The position numbers were made by a program, and so were the translations under genes. Source: CAZJGG01 sp964545475 (GTDB taxonomy: Bacteria; Bacillota; Clostridia; Lachnospirales; JAISER01). From it: a DNA stretch of 48,104 nucleotides. Location: the NCBI GenBank assembly GCA_964545475.1, contig CAZJGG010000020.1:1-48104 (forward strand), given 5' to 3'. The notes beneath the pieces are model-generated. The model was not told where the DNA came from and did not search any database. It saw only the letters and a list, made by a program, of their open reading frames with translations. Shown here in pieces: positions 34,927 through 43,596 of this stretch (positions within the stretch are counted from its first letter, which is position 1; every line of letters starts with the position of its first letter).

Positions 34927-36363
34927 TTAATTTACACTCCCAAGGAGGTCTATGCCTGCCTTAATTCGTTTTATCGCTTCTTCTTTACCTAAAATCTCTG
35001 CAATTTCAATTGCTCCGCAAGGAGAAGACGGCTTGCCTGAAAGAGCGGTACGCACAGGCCAAAGCATTTGCCCGTTTTTAATACCAAGCTTTTCAACTAA
35101 ACTAATTAATTTATCATGAATTTCCGTTTCTGCCCAATTATCAATTGCTTCAAGAACTGGCAAAGCCTCTTTTAAACTGCTTAAAGCAATTTGCTCGTCT
35201 GTTTTCATTTTTTTGTGAACATATAAAGCTTTGTCGTATTCCGGCAAAGTCTCAAAACTGTCAACTAAGCCAACCAAATCTTTAACAAAATCCACCCTTG
35301 TTTGCACCATTGCAGCAATTTTCTTTAAATCAATATTTTCTTTTGTAATAGTCTGTTTTAAATAAGGCAACGCCATTTCATAAAACTTATCAAACGGAAG
35401 TTTTTTAATATATTCGCTGTTCATCCATGTTAACTTTTGTTTATCAAAAATAGACGGCGCTTTACTTAGCCCTTTAGGGTCAAAGGCTTCCGCAAGCTCT
35501 TCAAGAGTAAAAAACTCTCTGTTATCTGACGGGCTCCAGCCCAGAAGCGCAATATAATTCATTACCGCTTCCGGCAAAAACCCCATTTCAAGCAAATCTT
35601 CAAAAGAAGCGTCGCCTTTTCTCTTTGAAAGCTTTTCGCCGTTTTCATTTAATATAAGGGGCAAATGCATATAAACAGGTTTTTCCCAGCCAAACGCATC
35701 ATAAAGCAAGTTATATTTAGGCGTAGATGACAAATATTCAGACCCTCTAAGAACATGGGTTATTTCCATTACATGGTCGTCCACAACATTAGCAAAATTA
35801 TATGTTGGAAGCCCATCAGATTTTACTAATATCTGATCCTCTATTTCGCTGTTTGATACGGTTATTACGCCGAAAACCTCGTCTTCAAAGCTTGTTTCCC
35901 CCTCGGGTATTTTTTGGCGTATAACAAAGCTTTCTCCGTTTGCAATTCTTTTTTCTATTTCATCTTTTTCAAGGTGCAAGCAATACCTGTCATATTTTGC
36001 ATGTGGGTCGTCCTCATGAAGCTTTTCAAGCCTTTCCCTTGTGCAAAAGCAGTAATATGCCTGTCCTTTTTCTACTAAAACTTTAGCGTTTTCCATATAA
36101 CTATCTTTGCGTTCGCTTTGAACATAAGGACCGTATTTACCACCCACATCAGGTCCTTCGTCATGCTGCAAACCAGCAATTTTAAGGGTATTGTATATAA
36201 CCCTAAGAGCTTCCGGAACAAACCGCTCTTGGTCAGTATCTTCTATTCTTAAAACAAACGCACCACCGCTTCTTTTAGCAATTAAATATTCATAAAGTGC
36301 GGTGCGTAAATTTCCTATATGCATATACCCAGTCGGGCTAGGTGCAAACCGTGTTCTAACCAA
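34927..36363 (-). CDS. gltX: Glutamyl-tRNA synthetase
   Basis: 478 aa class I synthetase. HIGH-type HIGN at 15-18 (APSPTGYMHIGNLRTAL), KMSKS-type KLSKR at 244-248, zinc-type Cys motif CFCTRERLE followed by YDRYC. Charges tRNA-Glu, and in many Firmicutes also tRNA-Gln for later amidation. TTG start with GAGGT 7-8 nt upstream. First gene of a unit with addB and the CAP protein. Confidence 0.95.
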   Translation of the reverse strand: MVRTRFAPSPTGYMHIGNLRTALYEYLIAKRSGGAFVLRIEDTDQERFVPEALRVIYNTLKIAGLQHDEGPDVGGKYGPYVQSERKDSYMENAKVLVEKGQAYYCFCTRERLEKLHEDDPHAKYDRYCLHLEKDEIEKRIANGESFVIRQKIPEGETSFEDEVFGVITVSNSEIEDQILVKSDGLPTYNFANVVDDHVMEITHVLRGSEYLSSTPKYNLLYDAFGWEKPVYMHLPLILNENGEKLSKRKGDASFEDLLEMGFLPEAVMNYIALLGWSPSDNREFFTLEELAEAFDPKGLSKAPSIFDKQKLTWMNSEYIKKLPFDKFYEMALPYLKQTITKENIDLKKIAAMVQTRVDFVKDLVGLVDSFETLPEYDKALYVHKKMKTDEQIALSSLKEALPVLEAIDNWAETEIHDKLISLVEKLGIKNGQMLWPVRTALSGKPSSPCGAIEIAEILGKEEAIKRIKAGIDLLGSVN

Positions 36364-36397
36364 AATAATTACCTCGCTTTTGTTTAATTTTATTGTA

Positions 36398-36426
36398 ATT
36401 ATAATGTTTTATAAGAGCACTGTCAA
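36398..36426 (-). promoter_or_regulatory. Consensus promoter of gltX
   Basis: Minus strand TTGACA (36426-36421), 17 nt, TATAAT (36403-36398), about 35 nt before the TTG start. Perfect sigma-A consensus. No T-box or other long leader fits in the space. Confidence 0.88.
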
Positions 36427-36501
36427 TTGCACAATTATTATCGGCTAGGCAATACGTCTGATTTGAATTAATATTTAAAATATAGCCATTTTAAAAAATT
36501 A

Positions 36502-36530
36502 TTGTATGCCCAAAAAATTTGTTGTATACT
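36502..36530 (+). promoter_or_regulatory. Promoter for the TfoX-C gene
   Basis: TTGTAT (36502-36507), 17 nt, TATACT (36525-36530). The leader to the GTG at 36666 would be about 130 nt, and I see no clear structure in it. The remainder of 36364-36665 holds only this and the divergent gltX promoter. Confidence 0.6.
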
Positions 36531-36665
36531 TTAAAGAGGAAAAAAATTGTAATTCTGTGACTATGGCTTAACACCATTTGAGTAGTGTTTTGCAGAAATA
36601 AGTAATTCCAACTTAAATAATAATAGCTGAGAGTAATACAATAAATACAGATAGGATGTGATTTT

Positions 36666-36920
36666 GTGACAGAACTTAATTCTATGCTAAATATCGGAAA
36701 AGAAATTGAGAAAAAGCTCAAATCTATTGGTATTTGTTCAGCAGACGAGTTAACTCAGACAGGGAGCAAAGAGGCCTTCTTACGGTTAAAAATGCGCTTT
36801 CCAAACGTTTGCTTGGTTCATTTATATACGCTTCAAGGGGCAATTGATAATATTGAATACAACCAATTGACTGATGAAGTCAAGCGTGATTTAAAAAATT
36901 TTAGTGATAACCTAAAATGA
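36666..36920 (+). CDS. TfoX C-terminal-domain protein
   Basis: 84 aa, GTG start behind AGGATGTG. The whole protein is the TfoX_C helical domain: LNIGKEIEKKLKSIGICSAD, ELTQTGSKEAFLRLK, VCLVHLYTLQGAIDNIEYNQ. In gamma-proteobacteria TfoX/Sxy activates competence, but stand-alone C-terminal domains in Firmicutes have no proven role; the helix-hairpin-like start resembles DNA-binding HhH folds. Not clearly linked to comM 1.5 kb downstream. Confidence 0.85.
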   Translation: MTELNSMLNIGKEIEKKLKSIGICSADELTQTGSKEAFLRLKMRFPNVCLVHLYTLQGAIDNIEYNQLTDEVKRDLKNFSDNLK

Positions 36921-37066
36921 GCCCTTGATTTTTACAATAAATGCATAACTATTGTTATTGAGCAACAAATTATCGTATGATAATAGAAAAGTTACCAGAA
37001 CTATGGACTATGATTTAGCTGATAAGCTACAAGAACATTAATATTTTATATCGGAGGGTTATATCA

Positions 37067-37744
37067 ATGCTTGCAAATTATAAAACAGATTTGATTGAAT
37101 TAATGGCAACAAGCGGCGTTCTGATGTTTGGAAATTTTACAACAAAAAGTGGGAGAAAGTCGCCTTACTTTATCAACACAGGATATTATCAAACAGGTAA
37201 GCAAGCTGAACTTGTAAGCACATATTATGCGGCATCAATTTACGAAAATTTAAAGGATAAATTTGATGTGCTTTTTGGACCTGCCTACAAGGGAATTCCT
37301 CTATGTACATTAACATCAGCCGCATTATATCGGTTATATGGCATCAATTCAGGGTATTGCTTTAACCGAAAAGAAGCGAAAGACCATGGCGACGGTGGTA
37401 TTTTTGTAGGTTGTCAACCCAAGGACGGGGACAGATTTTTGATAATCGAAGATGTCATTTCTGCCGGAACATCCGTTAGAGAAGTGTACCCATTATTAAA
37501 ATCAGCAGCTAACGTTAGTATTACAGACATGGTTATCTCCGTTGACAGAATGGAAAAAGGTTATAATGGGCTAACTGCTGTTGAAGAGATGAAAGAAGAG
37601 TTTGGAATTACTGTTCATCCGCTGGTGACAGTTGTAGAAATCATTGAACACCTCCATAATCGTGAGATTGACGGAAAAATTTATATTGATGACGAAATGA
37701 AGCAGAAAATGATATTTTATATGAAGCAATACTGTGTAAAGTGA
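37067..37744 (+). CDS. pyrE: Orotate phosphoribosyltransferase
   Basis: 225 aa. Makes orotidine 5'-phosphate from orotate and PRPP. Motifs: FTTKSGRKSPYFINTGYY, FGPAYKGIPL, CFNRKEAKDHGDGG, and the PRPP-binding FLIIEDVISAGTSVRE. ATG with GGAGGG 8 nt upstream. Isolated from other pyrimidine genes, so either a second copy or a scattered pathway. Upstream 36921-37066 contains no clear gene. Confidence 0.93.
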   Translation: MLANYKTDLIELMATSGVLMFGNFTTKSGRKSPYFINTGYYQTGKQAELVSTYYAASIYENLKDKFDVLFGPAYKGIPLCTLTSAALYRLYGINSGYCFNRKEAKDHGDGGIFVGCQPKDGDRFLIIEDVISAGTSVREVYPLLKSAANVSITDMVISVDRMEKGYNGLTAVEEMKEEFGITVHPLVTVVEIIEHLHNREIDGKIYIDDEMKQKMIFYMKQYCVK

Positions 37745-37800
37745 GCATAGTTAATGCTATGAACGGACGAGACTGCCAAATTAAAAAGGGGATTATTAGA

Positions 37801-38178
37801 ATGATTGATTTCCAAAATGCAAGCTTTATAAAGTTACAGCGAGTTTCTGATTCCGATTTCCAGTCAATGGTAGAACCAATGTTTATAGATGGAGAAAATA
37901 TAATCTCTGCATATCGCGGAATTAGAGATGGTATTGTCTTTACAAACAAAAGGATTATTGCAATTAATGTCCAAGGTATAACCGGAAAGAAAAAAGATTT
38001 TACATCTATGCCGTACAGCAAAATACAAGTATATTCTGTCGAAAGCGCTGGCGTATTTGATTTAGACAGTGAACTGGAATTATGGTTTTCCGGGGTGGGT
38101 AAAGTTAAATTTGAGTTTAAAAGCAATTCAAATGTATCTGAAATATGCAAAATGATTTCAGGGTTCGTTTTAAAATAA
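37801..38178 (+). CDS. PH-domain (bacterial pleckstrin-like) protein
   Basis: 125 aa from the ATG at 37801 (AAGGGG, 9 nt); a GTG at 37741 would extend it without an SD. Pattern of bPH proteins: FIDGENIISAYRGIRDGIVF, TNKRIIAINVQGITGKKKDF, SMPYSKIQVYSVESAGVFDL, ELELWFSGVGKVKFEF. Cytosolic; ligand unknown. Confidence 0.85.
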   Translation: MIDFQNASFIKLQRVSDSDFQSMVEPMFIDGENIISAYRGIRDGIVFTNKRIIAINVQGITGKKKDFTSMPYSKIQVYSVESAGVFDLDSELELWFSGVGKVKFEFKSNSNVSEICKMISGFVLK

Positions 38179-38184
38179 ATGGAG

Positions 38185-38285
38185 TCAACTTGTTGATGGC
38201 GATATTTGGGCTGACTTAATTAACTTAGAAAGCTGCAAAGTTCATCTTTTTTCTGTTGAAAAAAGTTACCAAAGCGGTGATTAAG
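38185..38285 (+). pseudogene. Possible gene remnant after the PH-domain gene
   Basis: A frame without start codon reads NKWSQLVDGDIWADLINLES and ends KSYQSGD before a stop. It looks coding-like but has no start or SD and I cannot assign a family. It may be the tail of a deleted gene, or chance. Confidence 0.25.
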
Positions 38286-38302
38286 AGAAACATTGAGCAT
38301 AT

Positions 38303-38353
38303 GGGCGTGTTGAATATTGATTAAAAAGTTTTAAAACCATGTAAATATGCCCC
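38303..38353. repeat. Family B short hairpin element
   Basis: About 51 bp, GGGCGTGTTGAATATTGATT at the left and ATGCCCC at the right, which can pair (ATATGGGC with GCCCCATAT). Same sequence family as 19939 and 30070. Lies about 45 nt upstream of the comM start. Confidence 0.6.
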
Positions 38354-38399
38354 ATATAAGAACCATTTCAAGAAAAAGTAATAATTATAGGGGGAAGCT

Positions 38400-39929
38400 A
38401 TGCTTGCAAAAGTACGCAGCGGAGCGCTTATTGGGATAAACGGCTATGAAGTAACTGTGGAAGTGGACATTGGGCAAGGGCTTCCCTCGTTTGAAATAGT
38501 GGGGTTGCCGGATTCGTCTGTTAAAGAATCTAAAGAGAGGGTTAAAACCGCAATAAAAAACAGCGGTTTAACTTTTCCTATAAAAAAAATTACAGTAAAT
38601 TTAGCCCCGGCAAACACCCGTAAAGAAGGGCCGTCTTTTGATTTACCTATAGCTGTGGGCATTTTGGCTTGCACTGGGGAAATTAAACAAAAAGATATTA
38701 ACGGCGTATTTATTTGCGGAGAACTTTCTTTAGAGGGAACTGTCCGCCCGGTTAGCGGCATTTTGCCAATGGTTCACCATATGGGTGAGCTTGGCATTAC
38801 AGAATGCATTGTACCTATTGAAAACGCCGAGGAAGCCGGGTTAATATCCGGCATAAACGTTTACGGCATAAAAAATATAAAAGAGCTAATAACCCATTTA
38901 AACGGAGAAAGGTTAGAGCCCATAAGCGTTGACATTGAAAAGATTGTTAACGAGCAAAGCGAATTTAACCTTGATTTTTCAGACATTAAAGGGCAGGAAA
39001 GCACGAAACGTGCTCTTGAAATTGCTGTTTCCGGCGCACACAACGTTTTAATGATTGGCCCTCCCGGTTCTGGCAAAACCATGATGGCAAACAGAATACC
39101 AACTATAATGCCTGAAATGAATTTTGATGAAAGTATAGAAGTTACAAAAATTTACAGCGTTGCAGGTTATTTGGAAAGCAAAAACAGTCTTATTGTAAAA
39201 AGACCGTTTCGCTCCCCCCACCATACAATTTCTTATTCCGCCCTTACAGGGGGCGGCAGAATACCTAAACCCGGAGAAATAAGCCTTGCCCATAACGGCG
39301 TTTTGTTTTTGGACGAGCTTCCGGAATTTCAAAAAAACGCTTTGGAGGTTATGCGTCAGCCGCTGGAAGACGGCAGCGTTACAATTTCCCGGGTAAACGG
39401 CACAATTACATACCCCTCAAACTTTATGCTTTTGGCTTCAATGAACCCTTGCCCTTGCGGTTATTACGGCCACGGAACAAAATGTACCTGCACCCAAAAT
39501 GAAATTTATAAATATTTAGGCAAAATATCTGGCCCGCTTCTTGACAGAATTGATATTCAAGTTGAAGCCCCGGCTGTAAATTATTCGGATTTAGGGAAAA
39601 CCATGCCTAGCGAATCCTCCGCCGAAATTAAGAAAAGGGTGTTAAAAACCTTAGAAATACAGAAAAGGCGTTACACAGGAACAAATATACGCTTTAATTC
39701 CGCAATGTCTTCTAAAGATATAGACAAATTCTGCTCTTTGGGCCAGCGTGAGTCTCAAATATTAAAAAAAGCTTTCGACCAGCTAAACCTTAGTGGACGA
39801 GCGTATCATAAAATATTAAAGGTTGCCAGAACTATTGCCGATATGGAAGAAAGCGAAAACATCGGTACATACCATTTGGCGGAAGCTATATCTTACAGAA
39901 ATTTAGACAGGAAATATTGGGGTTATTAA
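38400..39929 (+). CDS. ComM/YifB family Mg-chelatase-like AAA+ ATPase
   Basis: 509 aa. N-terminal Lon-protease-like subdomain (GLPSFEIVGLPDSSVKESKE), Walker A GPPGSGKT at 220-227, Walker B VLFLDELPEF, sensor region LLASMNPCPCGYYGHGTKC and C-terminal NLSGRAYHKILKVARTIAD. ComM is a hexameric branch-migration helicase used in natural transformation in gamma-proteobacteria; the Firmicute homologue is less studied. SD GGGGGA 4 nt before ATG. Confidence 0.93.
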   Translation: MLAKVRSGALIGINGYEVTVEVDIGQGLPSFEIVGLPDSSVKESKERVKTAIKNSGLTFPIKKITVNLAPANTRKEGPSFDLPIAVGILACTGEIKQKDINGVFICGELSLEGTVRPVSGILPMVHHMGELGITECIVPIENAEEAGLISGINVYGIKNIKELITHLNGERLEPISVDIEKIVNEQSEFNLDFSDIKGQESTKRALEIAVSGAHNVLMIGPPGSGKTMMANRIPTIMPEMNFDESIEVTKIYSVAGYLESKNSLIVKRPFRSPHHTISYSALTGGGRIPKPGEISLAHNGVLFLDELPEFQKNALEVMRQPLEDGSVTISRVNGTITYPSNFMLLASMNPCPCGYYGHGTKCTCTQNEIYKYLGKISGPLLDRIDIQVEAPAVNYSDLGKTMPSESSAEIKKRVLKTLEIQKRRYTGTNIRFNSAMSSKDIDKFCSLGQRESQILKKAFDQLNLSGRAYHKILKVARTIADMEESENIGTYHLAEAISYRNLDRKYWGY

Positions 39930-39931
39930 TA

Positions 39932-40054
39932 ATGGCTAAAAAACCTTCCGACCTTGATGAACTTTTCAAAGGTTACACAGAAGATTATAAATGTTCTGAA
40001 TATGATTTTGGTGACGATATAGGGCGTGAAAAGATATGCAAAATTATGTATTGA
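39932..40054 (+). CDS. 40-aa protein resembling the tail of MazE/AbrB-type antitoxins
   Basis: ATG two bases after the comM stop. The 40 residues MAKKPSDLDELFKGYTEDYK, followed by CSEYDFGDDIGREKI and a few more, look like the C-terminal toxin-binding tail of MazE antitoxins (LxELFxxYxGDY...W/DxGxxxGKE). The AbrB DNA-binding half is absent and no mazF follows. It may be an antitoxin-like small protein or a remnant. No clear SD apart from the comM end. Confidence 0.4.
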   Translation: MAKKPSDLDELFKGYTEDYKCSEYDFGDDIGREKICKIMY

Positions 40055-40059
40055 AATGC

Positions 40060-40088
40060 TTGTTGCGTGGTAACTTATATTGTATAAT
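40060..40088 (+). promoter_or_regulatory. Promoter of the deacetylase lipoprotein gene
   Basis: TTGTTG (40060-40065), 17 nt, TATAAT (40083-40088). The start falls about 12 nt before the ATG at 40107. Confidence 0.7.
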
Positions 40089-40106
40089 AATATAAGAGGT
40101 GAAGTT

Positions 40107-41210
40107 ATGAAAAAATTCATCGTTTTGTTGGCTGTTATTCCTGTTTTAACAAGCTGCAAAGCAGATACAAACAATTTAGAAACAAAAGCTGCAATGGCAA
40201 GTACGGAAATGTTTGCGAAGGAAACTTTATCAAATAAAAGCACTCCACTTCCGACAAATTCACCAAAACCTTCGGAAACGCCTGCTCCTACGGCAACGCC
40301 GAAACCAACAGAGTCACCAATGCCAATAAACACTCCAGCTCCGACTGAAACCCCCGACCCAGTTAAATCAGAAAATCTTCCAGGAGTACAGGAAAGCACA
40401 GAGCAAACCCCTCAAAATTTAACGGATATGCCTCAGGCAAACCCAAAACTTTTGCCTCAAACCCAAGAAGATTCTGAAATTATTACTGTAAATACAGCAT
40501 CAGTTACTAACGATAAGAAGAGCTGGTATTTTGTAAAAAACAAAGAACACAAACCACCATCAGCTCAAAATACAATTGACATTGATGATTACAACGCCTA
40601 TTATTTAGGTGATATAGAAGAAAAAACCATATATTTAACGTTTGACTGCGGATATGAAAACGGATTTACACCAAAAATTTTAGATGTTTTAAAAGAAAAA
40701 AATGTTCCTGCGGCATTTTTCCTAACAAAACCCTATATTAAAAACGAGCCCGAATTAGTTAAAAGAATGATTGACGAAGGGCATTTACCTTGCAATCACA
40801 GCGTTAACCATAAAAGCAGCCCGGATTTAACCGCAGAACAGCTTACAAAAGAAATAAATGATTTGGCAGAATATTTTAATGAACAAACAGGGTACGACAT
40901 GCCTAAGTTTTTCCGCCCGCCTATGGGAGAATACAGCGAACGCACCCTTGCGGCTACTTACAATTTAGGCTATAAAACAATATTTTGGAGCTTTGCTTAT
41001 AAAGATTGGATTGTAAAGGAACAGCCGGGCAAAGCCGTTGCTTATAAAACGGTTGTAGACAATTGGCATAACGGGGAAATAATGCTGCTTCACGCAGTTT
41101 CCCAATCCAACACCGAGGCTCTTGCAGATATAATAGATAATGCTAGAGAACAGGGCTACGAATTTAAAAGCCTGTATGATTTACCAGTTAAAAAATCTAA
41201 AAATGTATAG
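40107..41210 (+). CDS. PdaA-like polysaccharide deacetylase lipoprotein
   Basis: 367 aa from the ATG at 40107 (SD AGAGGTG). Lipobox LTSC with lipidated Cys17, then a Pro/Thr/Ser-rich linker at about 46-85, and a NodB homology domain from about 170. Motif 1 is TFDCG (177-182 region): the second metal-binding Asp of TFDDG is Cys181 (PdaA has Asn). HSVNH (231-235), RPPMGEYSERT and MLLHAVS are kept. PdaA removes acetyl groups from muramic acid for spore cortex delta-lactam, a likely role in a spore-former; it may act on vegetative wall instead. Followed after 11 nt by pgi. Confidence 0.88.
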   Translation: MKKFIVLLAVIPVLTSCKADTNNLETKAAMASTEMFAKETLSNKSTPLPTNSPKPSETPAPTATPKPTESPMPINTPAPTETPDPVKSENLPGVQESTEQTPQNLTDMPQANPKLLPQTQEDSEIITVNTASVTNDKKSWYFVKNKEHKPPSAQNTIDIDDYNAYYLGDIEEKTIYLTFDCGYENGFTPKILDVLKEKNVPAAFFLTKPYIKNEPELVKRMIDEGHLPCNHSVNHKSSPDLTAEQLTKEINDLAEYFNEQTGYDMPKFFRPPMGEYSERTLAATYNLGYKTIFWSFAYKDWIVKEQPGKAVAYKTVVDNWHNGEIMLLHAVSQSNTEALADIIDNAREQGYEFKSLYDLPVKKSKNV

Positions 41211-41221
41211 GAGGTTTTATA

Positions 41222-42643
41222 TTGAACGAGGCACGGGGAGATATGAAATTAAGAATTGATTTTAACAACATGATGAAAAGTTTTGTAGGCGCAGAAGGTA
41301 TTACAGAAGAGGATATAAGCGCAATAAGCGGCAAAATTGAAGCGGCAAAAAAAGCTATGGTTGAAAAGCGCCAAAACGGTAAAATGGACTGGCGCAATCT
41401 ACCTTACGAGCAAGACCAAGTTGTAAAAGATATTTTAAGCTATGTAGAGGAAATGAAAGGGCAAATTGATGCCTTTGTTGTTCTTGGCATTGGCGGTTCT
41501 GCTCTTGGGCCAATGGCTGTTCAGCAAGCAATAAACCACCCCCACTACAACGAACTGCCCAGAGAAAAAAGAAACGGCTTTCCTAAACTTTATATTGTAG
41601 ACAACGTTGACCCTGAAAAGCTTGTTTACCTTTTTGAAGTTATAGACGTTACAAAATGCCTTTTTAACGTAATATCCAAATCCGGCAGTACATCTGAAAC
41701 AATGTCTCAATTTATGATTATAAAGCAAATGCTTGAAGAAAAACTAGGCAAAGATGAAGCTAAAAAACACATTGTTTGTACAACGGATAAAGAAAAAGGC
41801 AATTTAATTAAAATTGCAAAAGAAGAAAACTACAAGACTTATATTATTCCTTCCGGCGTTGGCGGCAGGTTTTCCGAGCTTTGCCCTGTAGGTCTTTTAC
41901 CGGCGGCATTTTGCGGCGTAGACATAAAAAAACTGCTTGAAGGCGCTGCTTATATGGACGAGCTTTGCAAAAACGACGATATTTACAAAAACCCCGGCTT
42001 TATGTATGCCATTTTAAATGTTATTTCAATGAATAAAGGCAAAAATATTTGCGTGGTTATGCCTTATGCAGATTCGCTCAAGTATATTTCCGATTGGTAT
42101 GCACAGCTTTGGGCAGAATCATTAGGCAAAAAACTTGACAATGAAGGAAAAGAAGTTTACATCGGTCCTACTCCGGTTAAAGCTTTAGGCGTAACAGACC
42201 AACATTCCCAGGTTCAGCTTTACGCTGAAGGCCCAAATGATAAAATAATTGTTTTTGTTGGTGTTGATAAATTTAAAGAAGAAATTACTATTCCAAAGAT
42301 TTATGAAGACATTCCAAGCCTTGGCTTTTTAGGCGGAGCAACCCACACAAAGCTTATTCAAGTTGAACAAATGGCTACAGAATATGCCCTTTTGAGCGCC
42401 GGAAAATTAAACATGACAATTACGCTTCCGCAAGTAAACGAATTTACTATCGGGCAAATACTTTACCTTTTTGAAGTTGCAACCGGCTTTGCAGGAGAGC
42501 TTATGAACATTAACGCCTTTGACCAACCGGGAGTTGAAGAAGGCAAAAACGCAACATATGCAATGTTCGGCCGCCCAGGTTATGAAGAAAAGAAAAAAGA
42601 GCTAGACATGCGCCCTGAAAAATCAAGTAAATATATCATATAA
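41222..42643 (+). CDS. pgi: Glucose-6-phosphate isomerase
   Basis: 473 aa. Interconverts glucose-6-P and fructose-6-P. Motifs: VVLGIGGSALGPMAVQQA, VISKSGSTSETMSQFM, GVGGRFSELCPVGLLPAAF, QLWAESLGKK and GGATHTKLIQVEQM. A TTG start with AGGAGG 7 nt upstream is chosen; the ATG at 41243 has its SD too close. Located away from the lower-glycolysis block. Confidence 0.94.
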   Translation: MNEARGDMKLRIDFNNMMKSFVGAEGITEEDISAISGKIEAAKKAMVEKRQNGKMDWRNLPYEQDQVVKDILSYVEEMKGQIDAFVVLGIGGSALGPMAVQQAINHPHYNELPREKRNGFPKLYIVDNVDPEKLVYLFEVIDVTKCLFNVISKSGSTSETMSQFMIIKQMLEEKLGKDEAKKHIVCTTDKEKGNLIKIAKEENYKTYIIPSGVGGRFSELCPVGLLPAAFCGVDIKKLLEGAAYMDELCKNDDIYKNPGFMYAILNVISMNKGKNICVVMPYADSLKYISDWYAQLWAESLGKKLDNEGKEVYIGPTPVKALGVTDQHSQVQLYAEGPNDKIIVFVGVDKFKEEITIPKIYEDIPSLGFLGGATHTKLIQVEQMATEYALLSAGKLNMTITLPQVNEFTIGQILYLFEVATGFAGELMNINAFDQPGVEEGKNATYAMFGRPGYEEKKKELDMRPEKSSKYII

Positions 42644-42689
42644 AAACAGCCATTTTTTGTTAATAATTGTTCATTTCTTTTGCATAATG

Positions 42690-42828
42690 ACACACGGAGA
42701 GGGGAACGCACACAAAACGTTCCCTACAAACCATTTTGATAATGGCATTATTGAACAATACAATGCCATATCGTAGGGAACGCATTAAATGCGTTCCGCA
42801 GGCTGTCGGCAACCTTTGTTGACAGCCA
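42690..42828. repeat. Palindrome-rich intergenic segment
   Basis: Between pgi and the SSB-like gene. GTTCCCTAC (42719-42727 region) pairs with GTAGGGAAC (42773 region), GGAACGCATTAAATGCGTTCC is a self-complementary hairpin, ATGGCATT pairs with AATGCCAT, and GCTGTCGGC pairs with GTTGACAGC. This packs at least four stems into 140 bp. No ORF of note. Confidence 0.55.
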
Positions 42829-42862
42829 AAAAAGAGGGCGAATATTTCGCCCTCTTTTTTTA
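42829..42862. terminator. Bidirectional terminator
   Basis: AAAGAGGGCGAA and TTCGCCCTCTTT form a 12-bp stem with small loop and A/T runs on each side. It serves the convergent pgi and ssb-like genes and overlaps the ssb-like stop codon. Confidence 0.9.
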
Positions 42863-43516
42863 TTCCCCATCTTCTTCCGTCTCAATTCTCGCAATATCAA
42901 TTTTAGAAATTGATATTTCATACGCTGTTTTTTCAATAACAGTATCATTTTCCTGCTTCTTTTGATAATTTCTGCTTTGCATTCTTCCCCAAATTTCAAG
43001 GTTTTCGCCTACGGGAAGCTTTTGCGCAAAGCGGGCGTTACGTCCCCACGCAATGCAGGGTATGTAGTCCGACTTATTGTACGAACGGTTTACCGCAACT
43101 AAAATATCCGTAATTTCTCTGCCGAACGGAGTTTGGCGGTAAACAGGCGGCTTGCAAATGAAACCGTTTAAATAAATGTTGTTTGGATTTTTTTGGGCCG
43201 GCTTATCCAGAAAGGTAATTTCTCTTATGAAAAGCGTTAAAACCAGTTTATTTCGCCTGTCGCTTTCAAGATAATTGTTATACGAACGAATTTGCCCTAT
43301 AATATAAACCGTTGCTCCGGGCTTAAACATCTCTTTATCTATAAGCCTTTCAGATACGGTGGCCGGTAAACTATCCGAAACATCGGATAACCTCGGCACC
43401 TTTATATTAAAATTATAAAACCCCTCGCCGTAAACCTCGTGACCGAAAACAAGCCCAGATTCAATTGTACCAATAATTTCAGCCTTATTGTTAAGTAGTA
43501 AACCTTCTTGCGACAT
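42860..43516 (-). CDS. SSB-like protein with two OB domains
   Basis: 218 aa from the ATG at 43516 (AAAGGGA upstream). Two OB-fold single-strand-binding modules: residues about 10-105 (AEIIGTIESGLVFGHEVYGE ... GATVYIIGQIRSYNN) and about 115-210 (NIYLNGFICKPPVYRQTPFG, EITDILVAVNRSYNKSDYIP, CIAWGRNARFAQKL). Bacterial SSB usually has one OB domain and an acidic tail; this ends IARIETEEDGE, also acidic. Such double proteins are found in clostridia beside normal SSB. Likely DNA maintenance. Confidence 0.82.
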   Translation of the reverse strand: MSQEGLLLNNKAEIIGTIESGLVFGHEVYGEGFYNFNIKVPRLSDVSDSLPATVSERLIDKEMFKPGATVYIIGQIRSYNNYLESDRRNKLVLTLFIREITFLDKPAQKNPNNIYLNGFICKPPVYRQTPFGREITDILVAVNRSYNKSDYIPCIAWGRNARFAQKLPVGENLEIWGRMQSRNYQKKQENDTVIEKTAYEISISKIDIARIETEEDGE

Positions 43517-43596
43517 TGTCCCTTTCCCTCCCAATAACTTTTGTAATCGCTATTTGATAATCATATGAACGGGAACGCCGGTTTAGAACAAGTTGC

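Noticed and set aside
36921..37066. Small gene between the TfoX-C gene and pyrE
   Set aside because: Only a 12-codon frame without SD; no support.
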